From CAYMSF01 sp964542255 (GTDB taxonomy: Bacteria > Verrucomicrobiota > Lentisphaeria > Victivallales > Victivallaceae), in the NCBI GenBank assembly GCA_964542255.1, contig CAZITV010000141.1:1-6092 (forward strand): DNA of 6,092 bases, given 5' to 3'. Positions 1-5,316 of the stretch are shown in pieces. The position numbers and the translations under genes are program-made. The notes under the pieces were generated by a model. That model did no database searches, was not told the DNA's origin, and saw nothing but the letters and a program-made list of their open reading frames with translations. How positions within the stretch are numbered: the first letter of the stretch is position 1; the number at the start of each line of letters is the position of its first letter.

Positions 1-78
1 AGTCATTTCCAGGGTAAACGGCTGCTGTGCCGGAGTTTTTCCGGCAATGGCATCGAGCATATTCTGTCTGATAGTCAT
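1..78 (-). CDS. N-terminal fragment (26 codons) of a probable URO-D-fold protein, cut by the window edge
   Basis: The fragment runs from an ATG at 78 down through the window edge with no stop. Its first residues read MTIRQNMLDAIAGKTP and continue QQPFTLEMT. This pattern (M-T-x-R-x-N-x-L-x-A-x-x-G-x-x-P followed by PFT) resembles the start of uroporphyrinogen-decarboxylase-like proteins, whose N-termini commonly read like 'MTxRENxLxALxGExPDRVPF'. A strong Shine-Dalgarno sequence (AGGGA, 86-90) sits 7 nt before the ATG, so the start is secure. It lies 14 nt after the GH2 stop codon on the same strand, so it is almost certainly the third gene of the regulator-GH2 operon. The coding call is firm. 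The family call rests on 26 residues and is tentative; an unrelated enzyme with a similar helix at its start cannot be excluded. Confidence 0.5.
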   Translation of the reverse strand, partial: MTIRQNMLDAIAGKTPAQQPFTLEMT

Positions 79-85
79 AGTTGCT

Positions 86-90
86 TCCCT
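86..90 (-). promoter_or_regulatory. Ribosome binding site of the left-edge gene
   Basis: AGGGA on the minus strand, 7 nt upstream of the ATG at 78-76 and inside the 14-nt gap after the GH2 stop codon. It is the strongest Shine-Dalgarno match on this strand and fixes the start of the truncated gene. Confidence 0.7.
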
Positions 91-92
91 AG

Positions 93-2381
93 TTATAATA
101 CCGCGTCTGGTCCGATTGGCATCAGCGAATCGCCATCAGCTTTCATGCGTTCCGGCAATACTAAAACTTGCCCGACGCCGAATTTAAAGCCATCCGGTTT
201 TAACATCGTAATTCTGACCATCAGTGCTTTATCAGCATCAAGATTTTTTCGCTGTGCTTCAGTCAGTGGAATGTGCATAATTACCTTTCCTCCAGGCCTG
301 CAAGCTACACTAACATCAAAAAATTTGCGCATCATCGTCATCCATTTTCCGGCATCAGTAATTTGGATGCGGAAAATACATTCATCGAGATTTATAGCAT
401 TAAATTGGTTTTCCACTTCAAAATTGATATCGCTCTGACCTTTCTGCCAAATAAGCCGTTCCGGCAGATAAACCGGGCTGTACGCGTGGCGCATTGCCCA
501 AAACTCTGGTTTAACGGTCAAATCAGCACAAACAACGCCCCAGTCTGCGTCTTCGCCGTGCCGCATCCATCCCCAAGGATTCTCTTGTGGAGTGGCACTG
601 GCACTGGCGCTTATCCAGGGGAAATACGCGCCACCCAAACAGCTTTTCTCGGAGCGCATAAATCCCCATTCAAAATCCAGCCGGTCAAGGACAGTTTGAA
701 TGGTAGCTTTGCCGGAATAGACGTCTATATCCATATCGCTGATAATATTGGCAGATGGATTGTTCAACAAATCTGGAATCAGGTTAGAAATACCCCATTC
801 TGAGCTGAACCAGCAACCGCTCCAGCCGCGTTTGAGCGCAGCAGTTTTGGTTTGCGTGGTGTGGTCAGCTTCCCAACTATTTGGATTGGCCACTTTGCCG
901 GCCGCGAGGAAACGTTTGGCGTGGTTGAAACTGTAATGGGTGTCGGCGATGTCGCCAACGCGCAGCTCAAAGATACCTTCAATCTTATTAGCCGGTCCGG
1001 GTGGTGGAAACATTGTTGGGCGTGACGGGTCGAGCAGATGGCAAAATTCATCATAGATTTTTAAGTGATTCCATCCGTCAGCGGCGACTGCGGCGCGTTC
1101 CGGCATATTTTCATTGCCAACGCTCCACACCATGAGAGAAACATGATGCCGGTCGCGGCGAATGATGCTTTCGATGCGGTGCATTGCCGGGCCGACCCAT
1201 TCCGGGTTGTGAATGTAATTGGTGCCCCAGTCGATGGGTATTTCCTGCAGCAGATAGATACCCAATTCGTCACAGAGGTCTTGGAGGTCATCGGGGCCGG
1301 AATAATGGGTGCGGATTGAGTTTACATTGGCTTTTTTCATTAGTTCCAGATTTTTGCGCAGCCAATCTTTCGGGGTGTGCATGCCGAATTCGTGGTGAAA
1401 AGTCAAATGATTAACCCCGCGAAACTTGACGAAATTACCATTAAGTTTCGCGCCTTCCGGCGATAATTCCAGGCGGCGGAAACCAGTATTAAAGGTGTAG
1501 GTTTCGCCATTGAAATTGATTTCCAGTTGATAAAGATGCGGATATTCATCGTTCCACAACAGCGGTTTGGTGATGTTCAGGCTAAACTTATATTTATCTT
1601 GAGCCTTAGTTACACTCACCTTTTGTTTTTTTATGATTTTGCCGCCATGGCTCAAGGTTACGGCAAGCGTACCGTTTTTGGGGTTAGCGACAGTAACTTC
1701 ACCACTAATGTTACCATTTTTAAAGCTCGGGCTAAGCTCGGGAATAAAATGATAGTCGGCAACGTAACTGCGTTCAACGGCAAAGATAAACACACTTTGC
1801 GCCAATCCGGCAAACTCAAGTGCGTGCCGCACCATATCCATTTTGACAAATTTATGTTTGCGAATCAGGCGTACGGCGATAATTGCCTCCTTGCCGGCTT
1901 CGACATATTTGCCGACATCCAAAGTTAACGGAGTTACGCCGCTGCGCTGTTCCGCCAGCAGTTGGTTATTTATATAAATATCGCCGGCAGGATAGATAGC
2001 GTTGAAGCGGATAAAGATTTTTTTATTTTTCCAATTAGCCGGGATAGTTACTGCTTTGACCAGCATCGCGCATTCTTTTTCATCAATATGCGCCAGACCA
2101 ACGCGGTCCCAGTTAGGAATTTCGCCGCGTTCTGCTTCAGGGTCGGCGTAAAATACTTTGCCCGGTTGTACAACAACGGCCCACTTTTGAAAATTTTTGC
2201 TGCTGCTGGTGTTATATTTAACGTGCCACTCGCCGTCAAGACAGATCTTGCCGCTGGTTGAAGGCATTGGTACTGTGCATACCGGAGTCAGTGGCGTTGA
2301 ATGTTGCTTGTCGAATTCCATAACCTTGGGTGCAGTCAAGTTTAACTGTTCCGAAATCAGTTTTTTTCCATTTACAATCAT
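93..2381 (-). CDS. Glycoside hydrolase family 2 enzyme (beta-galactosidase/beta-glucuronidase-like)
   Basis: A 762-aa retaining glycosidase of family GH2, starting at the ATG at 2381 (MIVNGKKLISEQ). Residues about 40-210 look like the N-terminal beta-sandwich sugar-binding domain (LDGEW near 48), followed by an immunoglobulin-like domain to about 310. The catalytic TIM barrel begins near FRGVNHL (320-326) and runs to about 640, and a C-terminal beta-rich tail follows. GH2 signature 1 is seen as NVNSIRTHYSG (352-362) and signature 2 as DRHHVSLMVWSVGNE (410-424). E424 is the expected acid/base, and E528 in WFSSEWGISN is the expected nucleophile, both by family knowledge. The start is chosen because GGAGA (2391-2395) lies 9 nt upstream. 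A longer reading from 2456 would overlap the regulator by 71 nt. From the chosen start no signal peptide is visible, so the enzyme is probably cytoplasmic and acts on imported oligosaccharides or glycosides. Substrate cannot be assigned: galactosidase, glucuronidase and mannosidase activities share this architecture. Confidence 0.93.
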   Translation of the reverse strand: MIVNGKKLISEQLNLTAPKVMEFDKQHSTPLTPVCTVPMPSTSGKICLDGEWHVKYNTSSSKNFQKWAVVVQPGKVFYADPEAERGEIPNWDRVGLAHIDEKECAMLVKAVTIPANWKNKKIFIRFNAIYPAGDIYINNQLLAEQRSGVTPLTLDVGKYVEAGKEAIIAVRLIRKHKFVKMDMVRHALEFAGLAQSVFIFAVERSYVADYHFIPELSPSFKNGNISGEVTVANPKNGTLAVTLSHGGKIIKKQKVSVTKAQDKYKFSLNITKPLLWNDEYPHLYQLEINFNGETYTFNTGFRRLELSPEGAKLNGNFVKFRGVNHLTFHHEFGMHTPKDWLRKNLELMKKANVNSIRTHYSGPDDLQDLCDELGIYLLQEIPIDWGTNYIHNPEWVGPAMHRIESIIRRDRHHVSLMVWSVGNENMPERAAVAADGWNHLKIYDEFCHLLDPSRPTMFPPPGPANKIEGIFELRVGDIADTHYSFNHAKRFLAAGKVANPNSWEADHTTQTKTAALKRGWSGCWFSSEWGISNLIPDLLNNPSANIISDMDIDVYSGKATIQTVLDRLDFEWGFMRSEKSCLGGAYFPWISASASATPQENPWGWMRHGEDADWGVVCADLTVKPEFWAMRHAYSPVYLPERLIWQKGQSDINFEVENQFNAINLDECIFRIQITDAGKWMTMMRKFFDVSVACRPGGKVIMHIPLTEAQRKNLDADKALMVRITMLKPDGFKFGVGQVLVLPERMKADGDSLMPIGPDAVL

Positions 2382-2385
2382 TGTT

Positions 2386-3339
2386 TTAAATCTCCGGTTT
2401 AATAAGAGTTTGTATAGTTTCATTACGGTTAATAATAACATTAATAGCTTGGTCAAATATTTTATAACGGTTAAATTTCAAGACGGTAACTTTGGATTGC
2501 AGTAGTTTGTCACCCGCCAGGTCAAATGAAACCACCGGCAGCTTCCCTCCACAAATATTGTCTAAATATACTGCGCGCTCATACGACAGTGCCAGTACCC
2601 CGACCCCGGCCGCGAAATCCTTTAGTTGCGGCCCGCGGTTCTCATGGATAAAACATTCCACGCTGTATTTTGCGGCGTATTCGACAAACCCTTGTTTTGC
2701 CAACAGCGCATATGGCGCAATACAACATCCGGCGTTAAAGATTAGCCGTCTTGCGCCCTGCCGGCACAGTTCAGCCGCCGCCATCCATCCTGCTGCACGA
2801 TAATCCGGCATCACATAATTTTCAGCGGGTAATTTATCACTGCGGTAAGGTTCAATATGGACAACCTTGATGCCCGCGGTGTTTAATTTCGCCAGCAATG
2901 GTTCATTATATGGTGTCAACGGGGTGCAGCTCGCAATCAAACCATAATGCTGCTGCTGGAATACCCGTTCCAAAAAACGCCCCTCTAAATTTGGGTCCCA
3001 GCCGTCGGCTAACTGCGAAAAAATATTCATCAGGCAGCCCCTTGCCAGCAAAATATTCTGCACGTGCACGATTGTCGCCAAATCGCCATGATACATCAGT
3101 GACACCGTCTTGCCGGAATCTTCCAGTTGTTTGACATAACATCCTGACCCGCGTATAGAATAAACATGGTCATCATTCATCAACTTCTTAATTGCCTGCC
3201 GCACTGTATTCCGGCTTGCGCTAAATTTGCCGCATAGCTCCTGTTCAGTAGGAATACGGTCACCTGGCAAAAAAATTCCGTTACGGATTGCCTCCGACAG
3301 CGTGATGTATATTTTTTCTGATTTGGAACCAAGATTCAT
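2386..3339 (-). CDS. GntR-family repressor with LacI-type sugar-binding domain (AraR-like)
   Basis: A 317-aa transcription regulator. Residues 5-70 form a GntR winged helix: PGDRIPTEQEL (25-35), recognition helix SRNTVRQAIKKL (42-53), and wing SIRGSGCYV (61-69). From about residue 77 the protein looks like a periplasmic-binding-protein/LacI effector domain: strand VSLMYHG (79-85), hinge-like D179-YRAAGWMAAAEL with GARRLIFNAG (195-204), the QGFVEYA helix (216-222), and LPVVSFD (267-273). GntR DNA-binding plus LacI-type ligand domain is the AraR/RliB arrangement, in which a sugar releases the repressor from its operators. The effector domain is somewhat shorter than in AraR-type proteins. The gene is first in a minus-strand operon, ends 4 nt before the GH2 start and faces the divergent rightward unit, so control of both arms and autoregulation are likely (inference). 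The ATG at 3339 gives a full DNA-binding domain, but no Shine-Dalgarno sequence is visible before it. The ligand is unknown. Confidence 0.9.
   Translation of the reverse strand: MNLGSKSEKIYITLSEAIRNGIFLPGDRIPTEQELCGKFSASRNTVRQAIKKLMNDDHVYSIRGSGCYVKQLEDSGKTVSLMYHGDLATIVHVQNILLARGCLMNIFSQLADGWDPNLEGRFLERVFQQQHYGLIASCTPLTPYNEPLLAKLNTAGIKVVHIEPYRSDKLPAENYVMPDYRAAGWMAAAELCRQGARRLIFNAGCCIAPYALLAKQGFVEYAAKYSVECFIHENRGPQLKDFAAGVGVLALSYERAVYLDNICGGKLPVVSFDLAGDKLLQSKVTVLKFNRYKIFDQAINVIINRNETIQTLIKPEI
2391..2395 (-). promoter_or_regulatory. Ribosome binding site of the GH2 gene, inside the regulator's last codons
   Basis: GGAGA on the minus strand, 9 nt before the ATG at 2381-2379. It lies in the codons for the last residues of the regulator, whose stop is at 2388-2386. 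This decides the GH2 start and implies translational coupling of the two genes. Confidence 0.7.
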
Positions 3340-3349
3340 ATAAAACAGT

Positions 3350-3355
3350 ATTGTA
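3350..3355 (-). promoter_or_regulatory. Possible -10 element (TACAAT) of the regulator operon
   Basis: TACAAT on the minus strand ends 10 nt before the regulator ATG. If used, transcription would start only a few bases before the start codon, giving a very short or leaderless transcript, which would fit the missing Shine-Dalgarno sequence. No good -35 hexamer lies at 16-18 nt upstream, so this is weak. An activator or upstream A-tracts could compensate, or the true promoter may lie elsewhere in the gap. Confidence 0.25.
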
Positions 3356-3374
3356 AAGTTGTTTAAAAGTTGTT
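3355..3374. repeat. Two 9-bp direct repeats with 11-bp period upstream of the regulator
   Basis: AAAGTTGTT occurs at 3355-3363 and again, identically, at 3366-3374 (AACAACTTT read in the regulator's direction). The 11-bp spacing places both on about the same face of the helix. They lie 16-35 bp upstream of the regulator start and touch the possible -10 box. The copies also overlap an imperfect palindrome, TGTAAA-GTTG-TTTAAA (3352-3367), that shares its left half with the operator-like site at 3508-3522. This is most simply a binding site for autoregulation; chance in AT-rich DNA is possible. Confidence 0.45.
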
Positions 3375-3449
3375 CTTTTTTAAGGTAATGCTTTTTTTAA
3401 AGATAGCAAATGGAAAAATTAAAAAAATTTGGATAAATGCTTGATTGGC

Positions 3450-3477
3450 TTGAATTATATGGCAATAAGTTTATAGT
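3450..3477 (+). promoter_or_regulatory. Candidate sigma-70-type promoter for the rightward unit
   Basis: TTGAAT (3450-3455) and TATAGT (3472-3477) are separated by 16 nt. Transcription would start near 3484, giving a leader of about 70 nt before the ATG at 3555, with the inverted repeat at 3508-3522 inside that leader. A downstream operator of this kind can act as a roadblock. A second -10-like TATAAA at 3502-3507 abuts the palindrome but lacks a recognisable -35. AT-richness makes either assignment uncertain. Confidence 0.35.
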
Positions 3478-3507
3478 TATGGGTTAAGATTAATAGATGT
3501 CTATAAA

Positions 3508-3522
3508 TGTAAACTTTTTACA
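3508..3522. promoter_or_regulatory. Operator-like perfect inverted repeat TGTAAA-N3-TTTACA
   Basis: A perfect 6-3-6 dyad (TGTAAA, CTT, TTTACA) lies 32 nt before the rightward start codon. GntR-family repressors bind short palindromes of about this size, and the adjacent gene encodes such a repressor. A half-matching version (TGTAAA-N4-TTTAAA, 3352-3367) lies before the regulator itself. Binding by the neighbouring regulator is inference. Confidence 0.5.
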
Positions 3523-3542
3523 GCATAAAACCTTTTTTAACC

Positions 3543-3546
3543 GGAG
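3543..3546 (+). promoter_or_regulatory. Ribosome binding site of the 417-aa URO-D-like gene
   Basis: GGAG, 8 nt upstream of the ATG at 3555. The context CCGGAG is the same as that before the GH2 gene, pointing to the usual anti-Shine-Dalgarno pairing in this genome. Confidence 0.7.
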
Positions 3547-3554
3547 TTACGATA

Positions 3555-4808
3555 ATGCAAAACCAAGATCGTGAAGTTATACGCGTACTGGCAGCGGAAT
3601 ATGCTGCGATTGCCAATTTGCCGGTGCATGCCGAGCGTGCCAAACAATGGCAACAGGTCAATGATTTACGGCGCGATGTCAAACCTGTAACCTGGATTAA
3701 TGAGGAGCCGTGGAATGAGCTAACTGCCGGCGACGATTTTTTAGTATTACGTTGCGTTGACCCTTTTTTACGACAGATTGAACGCAGATTGCGGATGGAG
3801 CTTTACCGGTGGCGCAATTTTCCATTAGACTTGGTGTTCTCGCCGTTTTTAGCGGTGCAGAAAGTGGTTAATTTTGATGATCAATGCGGGATGAAGATTG
3901 TAGAACAGACCATTGGGAGCGACGGCGGTATTGTATCGCACGATTATGATACGCAATTTCAAACGCTGGACGACATCGAAAAAATAAAATTTATTGACAT
4001 CGTCTATAATGAAGCGGAAACGCTGCGCCGGTACGAATTGCTCAAAGAGTGCTGCGGCGACATTATTGAAATAAAGATCGTCGGTGTCGGTCATGTCAGC
4101 TTCACGCCCTGGGATAAAATCGCGATGTGGTATCATCCTAACGAGCTGTTAATTGATCTGATTCTAAAACCAGATTTAATGCACGGCATTGTCAGCCGCT
4201 ACACCGACTCGATGCTCCATCAGCTCGACCAGATGGATGCGCAAAACCTGCTGTCGCTAACAAACAACAACCAGCGCATTGGTTCCGGCGGTCTCGGCTA
4301 CGTTTCTGATTTGCCCGGCGCTGAGTTTGATCCGCAGCACATCCACCCCTATAATCAATGGGGCAACGGGATGCCGCAGATTTTTTCTGAGGTAGGTCCG
4401 GATATGCATGAGGAATTCGCGCTGCAATACGACCGTAAGTGGATGCTGCGCTTTGGGTTAAGTTATTACGGCTGTTGCGAACCGCTCCATAATAAACTGG
4501 AAATACTCAAATCCGTCACCAATCTCAGAAAAATTTCGGTCAGCCCCTGGGCAAATCTGGATAAAATTGTTTCAGAGACCAATGGCAAGTATGTGCTCTC
4601 TATCAAGCCTTCACCGGCATGTTTTGCCGAGGACAAATTTAACGAAAAACAGGTCAAGGAAAATCTTAAGTCATTGTATCAGCGCAGCAAGGGTTTGCCG
4701 GTTGAATTTATCATCAAGGACATCAGCACCTGCCGCAATGATGTAAAACGCATTACCCGCTGGTGTCAACTGCTAAATGAAGTTATCGGCGCGGACTTCC
4801 CATCATAA
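3555..4808 (+). CDS. Uncharacterised URO-D-like (methyltransferase-fold) protein, 417 aa
   Basis: A soluble 417-aa protein without signal peptide or membrane segments. Its layout matches, from memory, a recurring family annotated as hypothetical or uroporphyrinogen-decarboxylase-domain protein in anaerobes and Lentisphaerota/Planctomycetota-type genomes. Landmarks are LAAEYAAIANLPV (12-24), the 'LRCVDPFLRQIERRLR' segment (65-80) with YRWRNFPLDLV following, FSEVGPDMHEEF (277-288), YYGCCEPL (304-311), NLRKISVSPWANLDKI (323-338), KPSPA (351-355) and IIKDISTC (386-393). URO-D-fold relatives include heme-pathway decarboxylase and corrinoid:thiol methyltransferases, which bind zinc through His/Cys ligands. 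Here the paired C307-C308 and C393 are candidate metal or thiol sites (inference). A true heme role is unlikely: the N-terminal Arg-rich URO-D substrate motif is not recognisable and the setting is a sugar locus. It is transcribed divergently from the GH2/regulator operon and abuts the DUF2752 gene. Substrate and reaction are unknown. Confidence 0.8.
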   Translation: MQNQDREVIRVLAAEYAAIANLPVHAERAKQWQQVNDLRRDVKPVTWINEEPWNELTAGDDFLVLRCVDPFLRQIERRLRMELYRWRNFPLDLVFSPFLAVQKVVNFDDQCGMKIVEQTIGSDGGIVSHDYDTQFQTLDDIEKIKFIDIVYNEAETLRRYELLKECCGDIIEIKIVGVGHVSFTPWDKIAMWYHPNELLIDLILKPDLMHGIVSRYTDSMLHQLDQMDAQNLLSLTNNNQRIGSGGLGYVSDLPGAEFDPQHIHPYNQWGNGMPQIFSEVGPDMHEEFALQYDRKWMLRFGLSYYGCCEPLHNKLEILKSVTNLRKISVSPWANLDKIVSETNGKYVLSIKPSPACFAEDKFNEKQVKENLKSLYQRSKGLPVEFIIKDISTCRNDVKRITRWCQLLNEVIGADFPS

Positions 4809-5213
4809 ATGCCGCTTAATTCATCAGTTGACCGCATTGCCGGAGCCATCCCCGGCACTAGATACGGCTGGCAATACATTGCCGCCATAGCTGGTGCTAT
4901 TATTTTTGCCACGCTGTTTTCTCCAGTTCTTATCACCCTGATTCCGCCCTGTCCGCTGCGGGAACTGACGGGATTGCATTGTCCTGGTTGCGGTACTCTC
5001 CGTTCTCTTGCTGCATTGGCACACGGTGATTTTTTTGCTGCGTTCGGCAAAAATCAATTGTTGTATATTTTCATTCCTGTATTGTTGTCGCTCTATTTTT
5101 TGCGCGCTAAATTGACGCTGCCAGAGATAGCGGCAGTGATTTTTAGTCTAATTATTCTTTACGGTATTCTCCGCAATATTCCCTATTTTCCTCTCACCCT
5201 GCTGGCGCCATGA
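4809..5213 (+). CDS. DUF2752 family small membrane protein
   Basis: A 134-aa inner-membrane protein of unknown function. The family hallmark is clear: CPLRELTGLHCPGCG (48-62) followed by TLRSLAAL, HGDF (72-75) and an Asn in GKNQLL (80-85), ending with YGILRNIP (118-125). Hydrophobic segments lie at about 22-45, 84-98 and 106-122, so three membrane spans are predicted. The conserved cysteines C48, C58 and C61 sit just after the first span. The ATG follows directly on the TAA of the preceding gene (zero intergenic bases), with no good Shine-Dalgarno sequence, which suggests translation coupled to the URO-D-like gene. DUF2752 proteins occur widely in unrelated contexts, so co-location does not prove a shared role. 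No reaction or partner is known to me. Confidence 0.88.
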   Translation: MPLNSSVDRIAGAIPGTRYGWQYIAAIAGAIIFATLFSPVLITLIPPCPLRELTGLHCPGCGTLRSLAALAHGDFFAAFGKNQLLYIFIPVLLSLYFLRAKLTLPEIAAVIFSLIILYGILRNIPYFPLTLLAP

Positions 5214-5230
5214 TTGTTGTGCCGCGCTGA

Positions 5231-5260
5231 TTGCTACTTGATAAATACGATAATTATAGT
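5231..5260 (+). promoter_or_regulatory. Candidate larB promoter
   Basis: TTGCTA (5231-5236) and TATAGT (5255-5260) are separated by 18 nt in the AT-rich 103-nt gap between DUF2752 and larB. An alternative pairing is TTGATA (5238-5243) with TAAATT (5260-5265), spacer 16. The leader would be about 50 nt. The gap holds no GC-rich hairpin followed by a T-run, so read-through from the upstream pair is also possible. Confidence 0.35.
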
Positions 5261-5268
5261 AAATTATC
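5249..5268. repeat. AT-rich perfect inverted repeat overlapping the candidate larB promoter
   Basis: GATAATT (5249-5255), a 6-nt centre, then AATTATC (5262-5268) form perfect 7-bp arms. The dyad covers the candidate -10 at 5255-5260, an operator-like placement. It is too AT-rich and lacks the T-run needed for an intrinsic terminator. The composition makes a chance dyad plausible. Confidence 0.35.
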
Positions 5269-5316
5269 CAAGTTTGTAATCTAGGATATCAGCCTAAAAT
5301 ATTTAAAAAAGCAGCA

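Noticed and set aside
273..803. A 176-codon open frame on the plus strand opposite the GH2 gene.
   Set aside because: The translation shows no recognisable domain and lies wholly antisense to a convincing GH2 coding region. It is a shadow frame.
1527..1928. A 133-codon open frame on the plus strand opposite the GH2 gene.
   Set aside because: It is antisense to the GH2 beta-sandwich region, has no family resemblance and no associated promoter or binding site.
2382..2456. A 25-residue N-terminal extension of the GH2 protein (MTKLLMLLLTVMKLYK...) that looks like a signal peptide.
   Set aside because: It would overlap the regulator gene by 71 nt. The hydrophobic stretch lacks a small-residue cleavage site, and a good GGAGA binding site serves the internal ATG at 2381.
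3391..3402. CTTT-TTTT-AAAG as a small hairpin or terminator in the divergent region.
   Set aside because: It is a purely AT-rich 4-bp stem between two divergent starts, where no terminator is expected. It is better seen as part of the A-tract-rich, possibly curved promoter DNA.
3555..4808. Calling the 417-aa protein HemE (uroporphyrinogen decarboxylase).
   Set aside because: It is longer than HemE, lacks the recognisable N-terminal Arg-rich substrate motif, sits in a sugar-related locus and matches a separate uncharacterised family.
5203..5210. TGGCGCCA palindrome at the end of the DUF2752 gene as a regulatory site.
   Set aside because: It lies in the final codons of the gene, is only 8 bp and has no supporting context.
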